Part shown: positions 43,282-53,901 of the stretch, in pieces
Position numbering within the stretch: position 1 is the stretch's first letter
How the letters are laid out: every line of letters begins with the position of its first letter
Translations under genes and position numbers: made by a program
The notes under the pieces: model-generated
Databases searched by the model: none
Told to the model about the DNA's origin: nothing
What the model saw: the letters and a program-made list of their open reading frames with translations, nothing else
DNA from: Mycobacterium sp. ACS1612
Lineage (GTDB): Bacteria > Actinomycetota > Actinomycetes > Mycobacteriales > Mycobacteriaceae
Length of the DNA: 64,000 nt
Direction of reading: 5' to 3'
Assembly: GCF_001667505.1 (NCBI RefSeq)
Contig: NZ_LZHZ01000033.1
Span: forward strand, 98,739 to 162,738

Positions 43282-44456
43282 GCCGTCGCGGGAAACGCCT
43301 TGGGCGACAGCACGACCACCAGGAGGCCGATGCCGATCAACGCAGCGCCCACCCACGGCAGCGACGAGAGGCCCGCGGTCTGAAGCAGACCGGCGCCGAT
43401 CGCCGCGCCGCCTGCGATGCCCGCGTTAGCGGTCGCGTTCACCCACGCCCCCGCCAATTCAGGCGACACCGCATGTGTGCGCACAGCGCAGGCCTGATAA
43501 ATCGACGGCAGACCGCCGAAGGCGCCGTTCCAGACGGCCGTCGCGGCGACGACGGCGACCATCGCGGGCCACGTGCCGCCGAGCGTGAGGACGGCGACGA
43601 CCACCGTGCCGAGCACAGCCACCGCGGCGGTGCGGGGGCTTCGGTCGAGGTGCCTGCCGACCCACCACAGCGAGAGCAAACCGCATGCGCCGCACACCAA
43701 CAGGATCGGGCCGACGAACGCCGGGCTGACGCCGCTGTTCAGCAGCAGCACGCTGACGTACGTGTACACCGTGAACTGCCCGAGAAACGAGAACAGGTTC
43801 GACGCCGAGACGGCGGTGAGCGCCTTGCGGCCCGCAGTCGCCGAACGATCCGACACCGGTTCGGAATTCACCCGCGGCAATACCCGGGCGACGAGCACCA
43901 GCGTCACGACCGACAGCACGGCCAGCAGCGCGTACGACGCTCGCCACCCCACCGCGGTGCCCAACGACGTCGTCACCGGAACCCCGAGGACCATGCCCGC
44001 CGAGGCGCCGCCTCCGGCCAGCGCCAGCGCCCGCCCCACATGCGCCCGCGACACCAAACGCGGTGCGTATCCGATCATCAACGAGAAGAACAGCGCGTGC
44101 GTCACCCCGCCGATGGCCCGCCCGGTTGCGACGACCGCGAATAGCGGAGCGACGGCGACCAGCAGGTTGCTCACCGCGTACCCGAACACGGTCGCCAGCA
44201 GCAGCGGCTTGCGTCCGAACCGGGCAGTCGCGACGGTCAGCGGCACCGAAAGGGTGGCGACCATCACGGCGTACAGACCGACCAGCAGGCCGGTGACCGA
44301 ATTGGACACACTGAAGGTCGCGCCGACCGCGGGCAGCAGTCCCACCAAGGAAACCTCGGTCGTGACTGCGAGAAATGCGGCCAGCGCTAGAGACAGCAGT
44401 CCTGGCACGCTGTCCCGAAGCCCTTGACTTGGGGCGCGTTCCGCGGTGACCGACAT
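43278..44456 (-). CDS. MFS exporter (DHA1/arabinose-efflux type)
   Basis: A 392-residue carrier with 12 predicted helices. The loop between helices 2 and 3 is VATARFGRKPLLLATVFG, and GRAIGGVTHALFFSLMIG lies in helix 4-5, as in drug or sugar efflux proteins. It starts at ATG 44456, only 8 bases from a palindromic operator, and is divergent from a ROK regulator, so its expression is probably set by that regulator. The end overlaps the convergent peptidase gene by four bases. The substrate, perhaps a sugar or antibiotic, is not known. Confidence 0.83.
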   Translation of the reverse strand: MSVTAERAPSQGLRDSVPGLLSLALAAFLAVTTEVSLVGLLPAVGATFSVSNSVTGLLVGLYAVMVATLSVPLTVATARFGRKPLLLATVFGYAVSNLLVAVAPLFAVVATGRAIGGVTHALFFSLMIGYAPRLVSRAHVGRALALAGGGASAGMVLGVPVTTSLGTAVGWRASYALLAVLSVVTLVLVARVLPRVNSEPVSDRSATAGRKALTAVSASNLFSFLGQFTVYTYVSVLLLNSGVSPAFVGPILLVCGACGLLSLWWVGRHLDRSPRTAAVAVLGTVVVAVLTLGGTWPAMVAVVAATAVWNGAFGGLPSIYQACAVRTHAVSPELAGAWVNATANAGIAGGAAIGAGLLQTAGLSSLPWVGAALIGIGLLVVVLSPKAFPATA

Positions 44457-44463
44457 TGCCACG

Positions 44464-44488
44464 AATATACTCGGCAACCGAGCATATT
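44464..44488. promoter_or_regulatory. Palindromic operator between MFS and ROK genes
   Basis: The arms AATATACTCGG (44464-44474) and CCGAGCATATT (44478-44488) form an inverted repeat with one mismatch around CAA. The palindrome lies 8 bases upstream of the MFS start and 20 bases upstream of the ROK start. It is a likely binding site for the ROK protein, which would control both genes. Confidence 0.72.
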
Positions 44489-44508
44489 CAAGTGAGATAC
44501 TACCGGCG

Positions 44509-45696
44509 ATGGCACAGGACCCACGGCAGGCCGCGCATGTGCGCTGGTTGGGCGCCGGCCAACTGATCGACGCGGTGCGGTCCGAGCCCGGCATCACCCG
44601 CGCCGCCGCCGCCCAGCGACTGGGCATCGGCAGCGGCGGCGCCACCGAACTGGTCGCCCGCATGCGGCAGGCGCGACTGCTCGACGAGACGCCTGCGCCT
44701 ACACAGGGACGTGGACGACCGACCACCGTGCTCGGTCCGCACCCGCAGGGCCCGCTGGTGCTTGCGGCCGACCTGCGGGCCACCGACTGGCGCCTTGCGT
44801 TGGCCGGCATCGACGGCCTACCGCAACCGGTGACGCAGGCCGCGTATCCTGGCGACGAATTGGGGCCGGTCCTTGCTCGGCTTGCCGACGCCATCGGTGC
44901 CGTCTATCGGCGGAAGTCCGAGCGGCTCAGGGCGATTGCGGTATCGGTGGCGGGCACGGTCAGCGACTCGCGGCTGGTGCAGTTCACCTCCAGGGGCTGG
45001 AGCGACGTCGACCTTTCGGTGTTGACGTCGAAGATTCCTGCCCGTGCTGGTATTTCACTGCTGCTGGGTAACGATGCGACGCTGGCCGGGTTGGCCGAGG
45101 CGCGTACCGGCGCCGCCAGGGGCGCCACGACCGCGCTGTATTTGATTGTGGCGCAAGGTATCGGCGGTACTTTGGTGGTCAACGGCGAGACGCTCACCGG
45201 GGCGCACGGCGCGGCGGGGGAGTACGGCCACGTTCCGTTCGGGAACCCTGCACTGGAGTGCCCGTGTGGTGCGCGCGGATGCTGGGACCTCACCGTGGAC
45301 GGCCGCGCACTGGCCAGACATCGAGGCGATCGACCGCCCGACGACCCGGTCGGTTACGTGCACGAGTTGATCGGACGCCGCGACGCCGCGACCCGCCGAG
45401 CCGTCGATGCCGTCGCCGCGTCGCTCGGGCGCGGTGTCGGCGGCCTGGTGAACCTGCACGATCCCGAGGTGGTGACGCTCGGCGGGGTCGCCGCCCTGAT
45501 CAGGTCCGCCGCGCCAGAGGTCTTCGACACCGCGTACCGCGACGGGTTGATGGCGTTCCGCAAAGTGTCGCCGCCGCCGGTGTGCGACGCCCAACACGGT
45601 GAAGAGGGACCACTGCACGGCGCCGTCGCCATGGCCCTTGACCACGTCACCAATGCCGCGGGACTGGCCGATTGGGTTGGCCGGCAGCGGGTTTGA
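44509..45696 (+). CDS. ROK-family transcriptional regulator
   Basis: A 395-residue protein. The N-terminal winged helix (about residues 20-60, GITRAAAAQRLGIGSGGATE) binds DNA, and the ROK sugar-kinase-like body follows, with LLLGNDATLAGLAEARTGA, the zinc motif ECPCGARGCWD and GAAGEYGHVPFG. ROK regulators respond to sugars and often repress nearby transporters. The divergent MFS gene and the palindrome between them fit local control. It starts at ATG 44509; the frame further upstream lacks features. Confidence 0.85.
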   Translation: MAQDPRQAAHVRWLGAGQLIDAVRSEPGITRAAAAQRLGIGSGGATELVARMRQARLLDETPAPTQGRGRPTTVLGPHPQGPLVLAADLRATDWRLALAGIDGLPQPVTQAAYPGDELGPVLARLADAIGAVYRRKSERLRAIAVSVAGTVSDSRLVQFTSRGWSDVDLSVLTSKIPARAGISLLLGNDATLAGLAEARTGAARGATTALYLIVAQGIGGTLVVNGETLTGAHGAAGEYGHVPFGNPALECPCGARGCWDLTVDGRALARHRGDRPPDDPVGYVHELIGRRDAATRRAVDAVAASLGRGVGGLVNLHDPEVVTLGGVAALIRSAAPEVFDTAYRDGLMAFRKVSPPPVCDAQHGEEGPLHGAVAMALDHVTNAAGLADWVGRQRV

Positions 45697-45699
45697 CCG

Positions 45700-45716
45700 C
45701 TAGCCGCGGCGGCTAG
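45700..45716. terminator. Palindrome between convergent ROK and dapD genes
   Basis: CTAGCCGC-G-GCGGCTAG is a perfect 17-base palindrome that includes the dapD stop codon and lies four bases after the ROK stop. It may act as a bidirectional terminator. Confidence 0.4.
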
Positions 45717-46657
45717 TTGGCGTGCAGCGCCTCGTTCAGCGTGATGCCGGTGCCGTCGCGCTTGACCACCTCGACGGCGCCGGTGACCGAGTTGCGGCGG
45801 AACAGCAGCTTGTTGGCGCCCGACAACTCGCGAGCCTTGACCGTCTGGCCGTCGGCGGTCTGCACCTTGGTCCCCGCCGTGACGTACAGACCCGCCTCGA
45901 CGACGCAGTCGTCGCCGAGCGAGATGCCCAACCCGGCGTTGGCGCCGAGCAGACAGCGCTTGCCGACGGAGATCACCTGCGTGCCGCCGCCGGACAGCGT
46001 GCCCATGATCGACGCGCCCCCGCCCACGTCGGAGCCGTCGTCGACGACGACACCCGCGGAGATGCGGCCCTCGATCATCGAAGTGCCCAGCGTGCCCGCG
46101 TTGAAGTTGACGAAGCCCTCGTGCATGACGGTGGTACCCGACGCCAGGTGCGCACCCAACCGCACCCGGTCCGCATCGGCGATGCGCACGCCTGAGGGCA
46201 CCACATAGTCGACCATCCGCGGGAACTTGTCGATGCCGTAGACCGTCACCGGTCCGCGGCGGCGAAGCCGCGCCCGCACCACCTCGAAGCCGTCCACCGC
46301 ACACGGGCCGTAATTGGTCCACACCACGTTGGTCAGCACGCCGAAGAAGCCGTCGGCGTTGAGTCCGTGCGGGGCCACCCGCCGGTGCGACAGCAGGTGA
46401 AGTCGCAGGTAGGCGTCGTAGGCGTCGGTGGCCTTGTCGTCAAGCGATGCGATCGTCGTGCGCACCGCCACCGTCTCGACGTCGCGGTCCTCGTCGCGGC
46501 CGGTCAGCTCGGCCAACTCGGCGGGCACCTCGGCGACCGACAGCCGCGTGGTGCCGGTCGGACCGTCGGCGCCCAGTTCGGGCGCCGGGAACCAGGTGTC
46601 GAGGACGGATCCGTCGGCGGCGATGGTCGCCAGGCCGACGCCTGCTGCAGAAGTCAC
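45713..46657 (-). CDS. dapD: Tetrahydrodipicolinate N-succinyltransferase DapD
   Basis: A 314-residue enzyme of the lysine/diaminopimelate pathway that transfers succinyl from succinyl-CoA to tetrahydrodipicolinate. The C-terminal half is a left-handed parallel beta-helix with hexapeptide repeats ([20 protein letters not shown], then [20 protein letters not shown] and [20 protein letters not shown]). The N-terminal domain and length match the actinobacterial type (Rv1201c). I chose GTG 46657; the frame extends much further upstream without homology. Only 34 bases separate it from the divergent dapE. Confidence 0.93.
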   Translation of the reverse strand: MTSAAGVGLATIAADGSVLDTWFPAPELGADGPTGTTRLSVAEVPAELAELTGRDEDRDVETVAVRTTIASLDDKATDAYDAYLRLHLLSHRRVAPHGLNADGFFGVLTNVVWTNYGPCAVDGFEVVRARLRRRGPVTVYGIDKFPRMVDYVVPSGVRIADADRVRLGAHLASGTTVMHEGFVNFNAGTLGTSMIEGRISAGVVVDDGSDVGGGASIMGTLSGGGTQVISVGKRCLLGANAGLGISLGDDCVVEAGLYVTAGTKVQTADGQTVKARELSGANKLLFRRNSVTGAVEVVKRDGTGITLNEALHAN

Positions 46658-46691
46658 GTCGCCAAAGGCTACTCGACTAACCTCGACTCCT

Positions 46692-47792
46692 GTGGCTGCA
46701 TCTTCGGCTCCTCGCCCGAGCGGCTCGTCGCTGGATTTATGCGGCGACCCCGTTGCGCTGACCGCGGCGCTGGTGGACATCCCCAGCGAATCGCGCGACG
46801 AGCGTCGCATCGCCGACGAAATCGAGGCCGCTTTGCGCGCGCAGACCACCGGCTTCGAAGTGCTGCGCAACGGCAACGCGGTGCTGGCCCGCACGAACCG
46901 GGGCCTGCCGTCGCGGGTGTTACTCGCAGGCCACACCGATACCGTGCCGATCGCCGACAACCTGCCGAGCCGACTCGAGAACGGCGAACTCTACGGCTGC
47001 GGCACCTCCGACATGAAAGCCGGCGACGCGGTGTTCCTGCACCTGGCCGCGACGGTGACCGACCCGGCGCACGACCTGACGCTGGTGATGTACGACTGCG
47101 AGGAGATCGAAGCGGCCGCCAACGGGTTGGGCCGCATCGAACGCGAACTGCCCGACTGGCTGCACGCCGACGTCGCGATTCTCGGTGAGCCGTCGGGCGG
47201 CTACATCGAAGCGGGCTGCCAGGGCACGCTACGTGTCGTCGTCAGCGCTACCGGTACCCGCGCGCACTCGGCGCGATCGTGGTTGGGCGACAACGCCGTT
47301 CACAAGCTGGGCGACGTGCTGGCCCGGCTCAAGGAGTATCACGCCCGCAGCGTCGACATCGACGGATGTGTGTATCGCGAAGGGCTGTCGGCGGTGCGCA
47401 TCGACGGCGGGATCGCGGGCAACGTCATCCCCGACGCTGCGTCGGTCACCGTGAACTTCCGGTTCGCGCCCGACCGCAGCGTCGAGCAGGCGCTGCAACA
47501 TGTCCGCGAGGTGCTCGACGGGTTGGATGTGCAGATCGAAATGACCGATGCCGCCCCAGGCGCGCTACCGGGGCTGACCCAGCCGGCGGCCGCCGCGCTC
47601 ATCGACGCCGCGGGCGGGCAGGTGCGCGCGAAGTACGGGTGGACCGACGTCGCGCGCTTTGCGGCGCTGGGCATTCCGGCCGTCAACTACGGTCCCGGCG
47701 ACCCGAATCTCGCGCACCGCGCCGACGAGCGCGTCGACGTCGCCGCGATCACCGCTTCCGCGCACATGCTGCGCCGATATTTATCCGCTTGA
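46692..47792 (+). CDS. dapE: Succinyl-diaminopimelate desuccinylase DapE
   Basis: A 366-residue M20 metallopeptidase-family enzyme that removes succinate from succinyl-DAP. Zinc ligands and catalytic residues are in [14 protein letters not shown] (HxD), [25 protein letters not shown] and [15 protein letters not shown], with the dimerisation-domain His in [14 protein letters not shown]. It starts at GTG 46692. It is divergent from dapD and so pairs two pathway enzymes on one very short promoter region, as in M. tuberculosis (Rv1201c/Rv1202). Confidence 0.93.
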   Translation: MAASSAPRPSGSSLDLCGDPVALTAALVDIPSESRDERRIADEIEAALRAQTTGFEVLRNGNAVLARTNRGLPSRVLLAGHTDTVPIADNLPSRLENGELYGCGTSDMKAGDAVFLHLAATVTDPAHDLTLVMYDCEEIEAAANGLGRIERELPDWLHADVAILGEPSGGYIEAGCQGTLRVVVSATGTRAHSARSWLGDNAVHKLGDVLARLKEYHARSVDIDGCVYREGLSAVRIDGGIAGNVIPDAASVTVNFRFAPDRSVEQALQHVREVLDGLDVQIEMTDAAPGALPGLTQPAAAALIDAAGGQVRAKYGWTDVARFAALGIPAVNYGPGDPNLAHRADERVDVAAITASAHMLRRYLSA

Positions 47793-47872
47793 CCGGGTTC
47801 GTACCCTTGGGGCATGTGAGTTAGCGACTGCCTTCGGCCGTCCGTCCGTGCATCGTCACGAGAGATCCTCAC

Positions 47873-49483
<1,611 letters not shown>

Positions 49484-49522
49484 CGGACCGGCAGCTACCC
49501 CCAGCACGGTAAATTCGACGTC

Positions 49523-50653
49523 ATGGCAATCGAGCCCGACAGCAGCCCGTACGGGTCGCAGACGGTGACGGGTCCCGGCTGGCCGAACGTCGACGAGGAG
49601 ATGCTGGCGGCCACGGCGGCCACCTACGAGGCCCTGGCCACCAAGATCACCGGGCAGGTCGTGCCGCAGCAGCAAGGTCAGCTGATGAAGCTGGCCGATG
49701 TGTGGGAGGGCGCCGGCGCGCTGGCCGCCACCGGCGAGGCCACCACCATCATCGGTGGCCACGAGGCCAACGCGGCGCACGCCGCGGCGATCGCGGGCAA
49801 GCTGCGCGCGATGGAAGCCACCGTCGTCAAGGCGAAGATGCTGGCGAACACCATCGCCCAGGAGGTCCAGCACGAGTGCGAGGCGCTGTCGGCGATGCCG
49901 TTCAGCAACGCCCAGGAGCTGGTGGCCAGCCGCATCAAGATGGGTCTGTCGCAGAACATCGCCAACGTGACGGCCCACACGACCGAACTGGCCAACACCC
50001 TCGGCGTGCCGCCCAGTATCCCGTTTCCGGGGGTCGCGCCGTCGGTGCCCGGCGGCAAGGAGGCCAAGGACACCAGCGAGGAGGCCGGGAAACAGGCTGC
50101 CCAGGCCCCGCAGCAGGCGATGCAGATGATGAGCCAGATGGGCTCGATGGCCGCGCAGCTTCCCATGCAGCTCGGCCAGGCGGTGATGGCCGTGCCGCAG
50201 CAGATGGGGCAACAGCTGCAGCAGCTCTCCCAGCCGCTGCAACAGCTGACCTCGATGTTCGGTAAGGGCGGCACGTCGGATTCACTGGGTGCCGGCGGCC
50301 TACCATTCTCCGCGTTCTCCAACCACCCGTTGGCGGGCGGCTCGGGTGCGGGTGGGGGCTCCGGGATGGTGCGGTCGGCGTCGCTGCCGGGCGCGGGTGG
50401 CAGTCCGTTGCAGACGCCGCAGATGGCCAACCTGGTCGGCACCAAGTCGGTGAGCACCGCACCGGCCGAGGGCGCCGCGGCCGGAACCAGTGCATCGGGT
50501 GGGGTCGCACCGGTGGCCGCGGGCAGCGGGATGGGCGGCATGGCGCCGATGATGGGCCACCGCGGCGAAAGCGGCGGCACCGGCGCGAGCCTGGCGGTGC
50601 CCGCGCTGCTCGAGTACGACCTTGCCGAGGACGATGTCGATGACGATTGGTGA
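49523..50653 (+). CDS. PPE/EspB-like ESX substrate candidate
   Basis: A 376-residue protein. Residues 20-150 are a helical hairpin-like region with a WEG motif (KLADVWEGAGALAATGEATT) and long amphipathic helices (EANAAHAAAIAGKLRAMEAT), like PPE, EspB or WXG100 proteins secreted by type VII systems. The middle is Gln/Met-rich coiled sequence (MQMMSQMGSMAAQLPMQLGQ) and then a Gly/Ser/Ala-rich stretch. The C-terminus is acidic, with LLEYDLAEDDVDDDW, which holds a YxxxE motif. There is no Sec signal. It precedes the PE-like gene by six bases. Assignment as ESX cargo is inference from architecture. Confidence 0.65.
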   Translation: MAIEPDSSPYGSQTVTGPGWPNVDEEMLAATAATYEALATKITGQVVPQQQGQLMKLADVWEGAGALAATGEATTIIGGHEANAAHAAAIAGKLRAMEATVVKAKMLANTIAQEVQHECEALSAMPFSNAQELVASRIKMGLSQNIANVTAHTTELANTLGVPPSIPFPGVAPSVPGGKEAKDTSEEAGKQAAQAPQQAMQMMSQMGSMAAQLPMQLGQAVMAVPQQMGQQLQQLSQPLQQLTSMFGKGGTSDSLGAGGLPFSAFSNHPLAGGSGAGGGSGMVRSASLPGAGGSPLQTPQMANLVGTKSVSTAPAEGAAAGTSASGGVAPVAAGSGMGGMAPMMGHRGESGGTGASLAVPALLEYDLAEDDVDDDW

Positions 50654-50659
50654 CGTTTC

Positions 50660-51325
50660 ATGACCGACCCGCTGCGCAAACCCGAAGGCCTGGCCTGGAA
50701 TCCGGCCTCCGTCGAGCTGCCCGAGATTCCGATGCTGCCCGCCGGACAGGACGCGTTGAGCGCCACCATCTCGGCCGTGCTGCCGACGTTGGCCGCGCCG
50801 CTGGCGGCGAATGTCGCGACGCTTCAGGCCAAAGAGGGCGTGTTCGCAGGCAAGCTGGGCGTGGCGCAGGCGGCGTATCAGAACTCGGATGACGCCGGTT
50901 CGCAGTCGGTGGGCCAGGTGGTCGGCATGCTCGGCCAGCTGGGGCAGCAGGCCGGCCAGATGGGGCAGATGGCCGGTGCGCCCGCGCAGGCGATCGGCGG
51001 ACAGACGGGCATGTTCGGCTCGCTGATGCAGCAGGCGATGCAGGGCGCGCAGGGCGGCGGGGGAGGCCAGACTGCCGGTGCGCCCGCGGCCCCGACCCAG
51101 GGGGCTGCGGCAGGAGCACCACCACCTGCGCCTGCGCACGCGCGCGAGCACGCCGCACCGGCACCGCAAACGCACGAACAGCCCCGGCGTGAGGAACGCG
51201 AACCGCTGCACCGCCTGGAGACCAACGACCGCACGACTGCGGGGCCGTCGGAGAACGGCAAGCAGGGCCACGCTCCGGCGAAGCCGCCGGAGCACCGCGA
51301 CGAGGATCTGCGCCGCAGACTCTGA
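50660..51325 (+). CDS. PE-like protein with YxxxD type VII secretion motif
   Basis: A 221-residue protein starting at ATG 50660. Residues 25-85 form two helices (LSATISAVLPTLAAPLAANV and GVFAGKLGVAQAAYQNSDDA), the second ending in YQNSD, the YxxxD/E secretion signal seen at the end of PE and EspB-type hairpins. A Gln/Gly/Met-rich linker and a charged, His/Arg-rich tail follow. The six-base gap to the PPE-like gene suggests one operon and perhaps a heterodimer, though the order is reversed from the usual PE then PPE. No enzyme domain is seen. Confidence 0.62.
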   Translation: MTDPLRKPEGLAWNPASVELPEIPMLPAGQDALSATISAVLPTLAAPLAANVATLQAKEGVFAGKLGVAQAAYQNSDDAGSQSVGQVVGMLGQLGQQAGQMGQMAGAPAQAIGGQTGMFGSLMQQAMQGAQGGGGGQTAGAPAAPTQGAAAGAPPPAPAHAREHAAPAPQTHEQPRREEREPLHRLETNDRTTAGPSENGKQGHAPAKPPEHRDEDLRRRL

Positions 51326-51329
51326 CCGC

Positions 51330-51770
51330 TCAGCCCGACTTGGGTTGGCTGACCATCTGGCCCATCATCTCGGCGCCCTTCTGATCGCCAGCACCCGATG
51401 CGCCGGCCGACGCAGGCGATCCGGCCGCCCCGCCCGAAGTGCCTTGCGCCCCTTGCATTGCCTCGGCCGCGGCCCGCAGCGTCGCGGCGCCCTTCTGATC
51501 GCCGTGCTCGTAGGCCTGCGCGGCCTTGGCCAGCAGTTCCGAAATGGTCTGTGCTGAGGACGATGTCGCCTGTAGCGTGCCCTGGCGGCCACCGAGCACC
51601 TGGTTCAGCGCGCTGCTGACTGATGCCGCGATCACGCCGTGGCTGTTCTGCACACCGGCGGCTTCGGGTGCCGCGGCCCCCATCAATTGCGACAGCCCGG
51701 TCGCCACCTCGTCGTGGATCTGCGAGTACGTCCGCACCCCGTCAGGCTGTACGTACAGCGGGTCACTCAT
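51330..51770 (-). CDS. EspC-like ESX-1 secretion-associated protein
   Basis: A 146-residue protein that resembles EspC/EspF (type VII secretion target domain): MSDPLYVQPDGVRTYSQIHD at the start, a helical hairpin to residue about 90, and AAQAYEHGDQKGA, in which YEHGD is the YxxxD secretion motif. A Gly/Ala/Ser-rich tail follows. It has no Sec signal. It lies 30 bases downstream of the ATPase gene on the same strand and converges on the PE-like gene with four bases between the stops. It probably is exported by an ESX system encoded elsewhere in the genome. Confidence 0.68.
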   Translation of the reverse strand: MSDPLYVQPDGVRTYSQIHDEVATGLSQLMGAAAPEAAGVQNSHGVIAASVSSALNQVLGGRQGTLQATSSSAQTISELLAKAAQAYEHGDQKGAATLRAAAEAMQGAQGTSGGAAGSPASAGASGAGDQKGAEMMGQMVSQPKSG

Positions 51771-51800
51771 CCCGATATTGTATGGCCGGCGCAGGCCACC

Positions 51801-53873
51801 TCATCGCGCCGAATCGGCTTGCGCGGTCGCTGCGGCGGCGGCGCGCTTCATCCCGATCGCGTCGTACCGGGTGGATACCGTATCGAGCGCATCCGCGTCC
51901 TTGGCCACCAGCGCCTGCGCGTGCGCGAGAGCCAACTGGCCAAGCACACAGTCGACTTCACCGGTGAGTCGCGCGATGCTGTCGACCGCACGGAGGTCGC
52001 CGAACCGGGTCGCGTCGAGCAGGGCGCGCAGCGCCACTGCGGTCTGACCCCCACGCTCGGCGGCCTTCGCGGCGTCGCGCGCGGCGGCTACCGCGCCGTG
52101 CTCGTCGCGCCGTGCCCACTGTGTCCACGCGCGCGCCAACGCAAGCTCCGGCGCGAACAGCATCGACTTCAACCCGTGCCGAGTTTCGGCTCGCGACAAG
52201 ATCTTTCCCGCCTCGGCCGTCTCACCCAGTTGGCCGAGCGCGTGCGCCAACAACATCCACGCCAGCGGACCCCACGAATATCCGGTCGGCGCCAGCGCCG
52301 CCGCGGCACCGCGCAGCAGTGACACCGCCGACTCGAGCTCACCCTTGGCGATCAACACATCGGCCACCAACACCTCGCCGATCGCGCGACCGGGCTGCTG
52401 CAGCTGCGCGAAGTCTGTGAGCCGCTGCGCCAACGCCTGCGCGCGGTCCAATTCGCCTACCATCACCAGCGCCGTCGTCTGACCGAAGCCGCTGGTGAAT
52501 CGCAAGAGGCCGGGATGCCCCGCCGCGATCGCGCGTTCGGCCAGCGCGTCCACCTCACTGAATCGGCCCATCCGCGCCGCACTGAGCGCCGCCGCGGCCG
52601 CCGCCCACCCGACCGCGGTGTCGTCGGCGTCCGGCGAAGACAACACCTCGTCGGCGATCTGCTTGGCGCGGTTGGGGCTGCCCGCGTTCATCGTGAACGT
52701 CGCCGACAGCGCGTCCAGCGTGGTTTGCGCTGCTGGCGTCGAGACCCGGTTCCGCGTCGTCCGCAGGAACGCGGTCGCCCGCTCCGGCTCGGAGAGCATC
52801 CAGAACTGGTTGGCCGCGCGCGGCAGCGCCCACGCCATCAGGTCGGTCTCCGACAGCGTCGACGCATCCACCGCGCCGAGCACCGCATCGGCCTCCCTGC
52901 CGCGGCCCTGCCACGCCAGTGCATAGGCCAGCGTCAGCCGGGGAGAAAGCTCCGCAGACCGCTCGACCGCAGCGCGGGCCAACCGCTCGGCGAACTCCAG
53001 ATCACCAAGCCGCAGCGCGTCCTCGGCCGCGGCCGCCAGATCGGCCGCCGGCTGCGGGCTGTCGCTGTCGAGCGCCAGCACCGCGAACCGCAGTCGCGCC
53101 ACCACTCCGACCGGCGGGGCCAGCCGAGTCACCAACTCCGACCGCAGCCGCCGCAGTTCGGGCCCACCCAGCGCGTCGCGCACCGCGTCGACGAACAGCG
53201 GGTGCTTAGGCCGGACGAGGTCCCCGTCGACCACGACGGCGCCTGAAGCCTCCGCATCGCTGATGTCACCTATGAGCGCGGTGACGTCGGCGCGCGACAG
53301 CGGATCGGCGACGGCCAGATACTCCAACACCCGGTGCGCCGGTTCTGGCAGCGCCGCGACGAAATCCCTGACAACTGCGGCCTGCCTGCTGTCGTCGTGT
53401 CCGGCCGGGTCGACGTCCACCCTGGCCAGCAGATCGTCCCGCCATAGCGCTGAGATCTCCTCCGGCACAACGCTATTCGGGTCAATGGTGACGACCAGCT
53501 TGACCGCACCGCTGACCGCCAGTTGGTAGACCAGTGCGGCGGACAGCTTGTCCAGCAGATGCGCGTCGTCGACTATCAACAGCCTGCCGTCGCTCAGCGA
53601 CTCCCGCGCGGTCCGCAGCACCTCGGCCGTCTTACCGGAGTCGGGCACCTCGATCAGGTGGTCGAACGCCGCGAACGGAACGGCGTCCGCGGTCCCCGTG
53701 ACCCAATCGACGCGGTCGAACTGTGCCGCCAACCGGTCGGCCGTCGCGCGCGCCAACCACGTCTTGCCGACACCCGCGGACCCGATGAGCACCGCGCCCG
53801 CTTGTCCGCGCACCCCCGCTTCGACCAATTCCAGTGCCGGTTCGGGCGGCGCGGTTACCCACTCAACTGGCAC
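51801..53873 (-). CDS. STAND-type AAA ATPase with helical repeats (Rv1204c-like)
   Basis: A 690-residue protein. The N-terminal NTPase has Walker A GSAGVGKTWLARATADRL (about residues 32-50) and Walker B GRLLIVDDAHLLD, as in LuxR/MalT-type signal ATPases. The C-terminal 450 residues are Ala/Leu-rich helical repeats like TPRs. No C-terminal LuxR helix-turn-helix is visible, so it is not an evident DNA binder. It starts at GTG 53873, with 28 bases to the divergent LOG gene. The EspC-like gene follows on the same strand, a linkage that suggests joint use. Its place next to the LOG gene matches Rv1204c/Rv1205. Confidence 0.72.
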   Translation of the reverse strand: MPVEWVTAPPEPALELVEAGVRGQAGAVLIGSAGVGKTWLARATADRLAAQFDRVDWVTGTADAVPFAAFDHLIEVPDSGKTAEVLRTARESLSDGRLLIVDDAHLLDKLSAALVYQLAVSGAVKLVVTIDPNSVVPEEISALWRDDLLARVDVDPAGHDDSRQAAVVRDFVAALPEPAHRVLEYLAVADPLSRADVTALIGDISDAEASGAVVVDGDLVRPKHPLFVDAVRDALGGPELRRLRSELVTRLAPPVGVVARLRFAVLALDSDSPQPAADLAAAAEDALRLGDLEFAERLARAAVERSAELSPRLTLAYALAWQGRGREADAVLGAVDASTLSETDLMAWALPRAANQFWMLSEPERATAFLRTTRNRVSTPAAQTTLDALSATFTMNAGSPNRAKQIADEVLSSPDADDTAVGWAAAAAALSAARMGRFSEVDALAERAIAAGHPGLLRFTSGFGQTTALVMVGELDRAQALAQRLTDFAQLQQPGRAIGEVLVADVLIAKGELESAVSLLRGAAAALAPTGYSWGPLAWMLLAHALGQLGETAEAGKILSRAETRHGLKSMLFAPELALARAWTQWARRDEHGAVAAARDAAKAAERGGQTAVALRALLDATRFGDLRAVDSIARLTGEVDCVLGQLALAHAQALVAKDADALDTVSTRYDAIGMKRAAAAATAQADSAR

Positions 53874-53901
53874 CGCCGGAGACTATCGCTACCTTGTGCG
53901 T

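Noticed and set aside
47793..47872. Start-stop mini-ORF (ATGTGA, GTGAGTTAG) as an attenuator before the ABC-F gene
   Set aside because: ABC-F resistance genes are often attenuated, but here there is no clear ribosome site, no alternative hairpins and no WhiB7-like promoter, so it cannot be supported.
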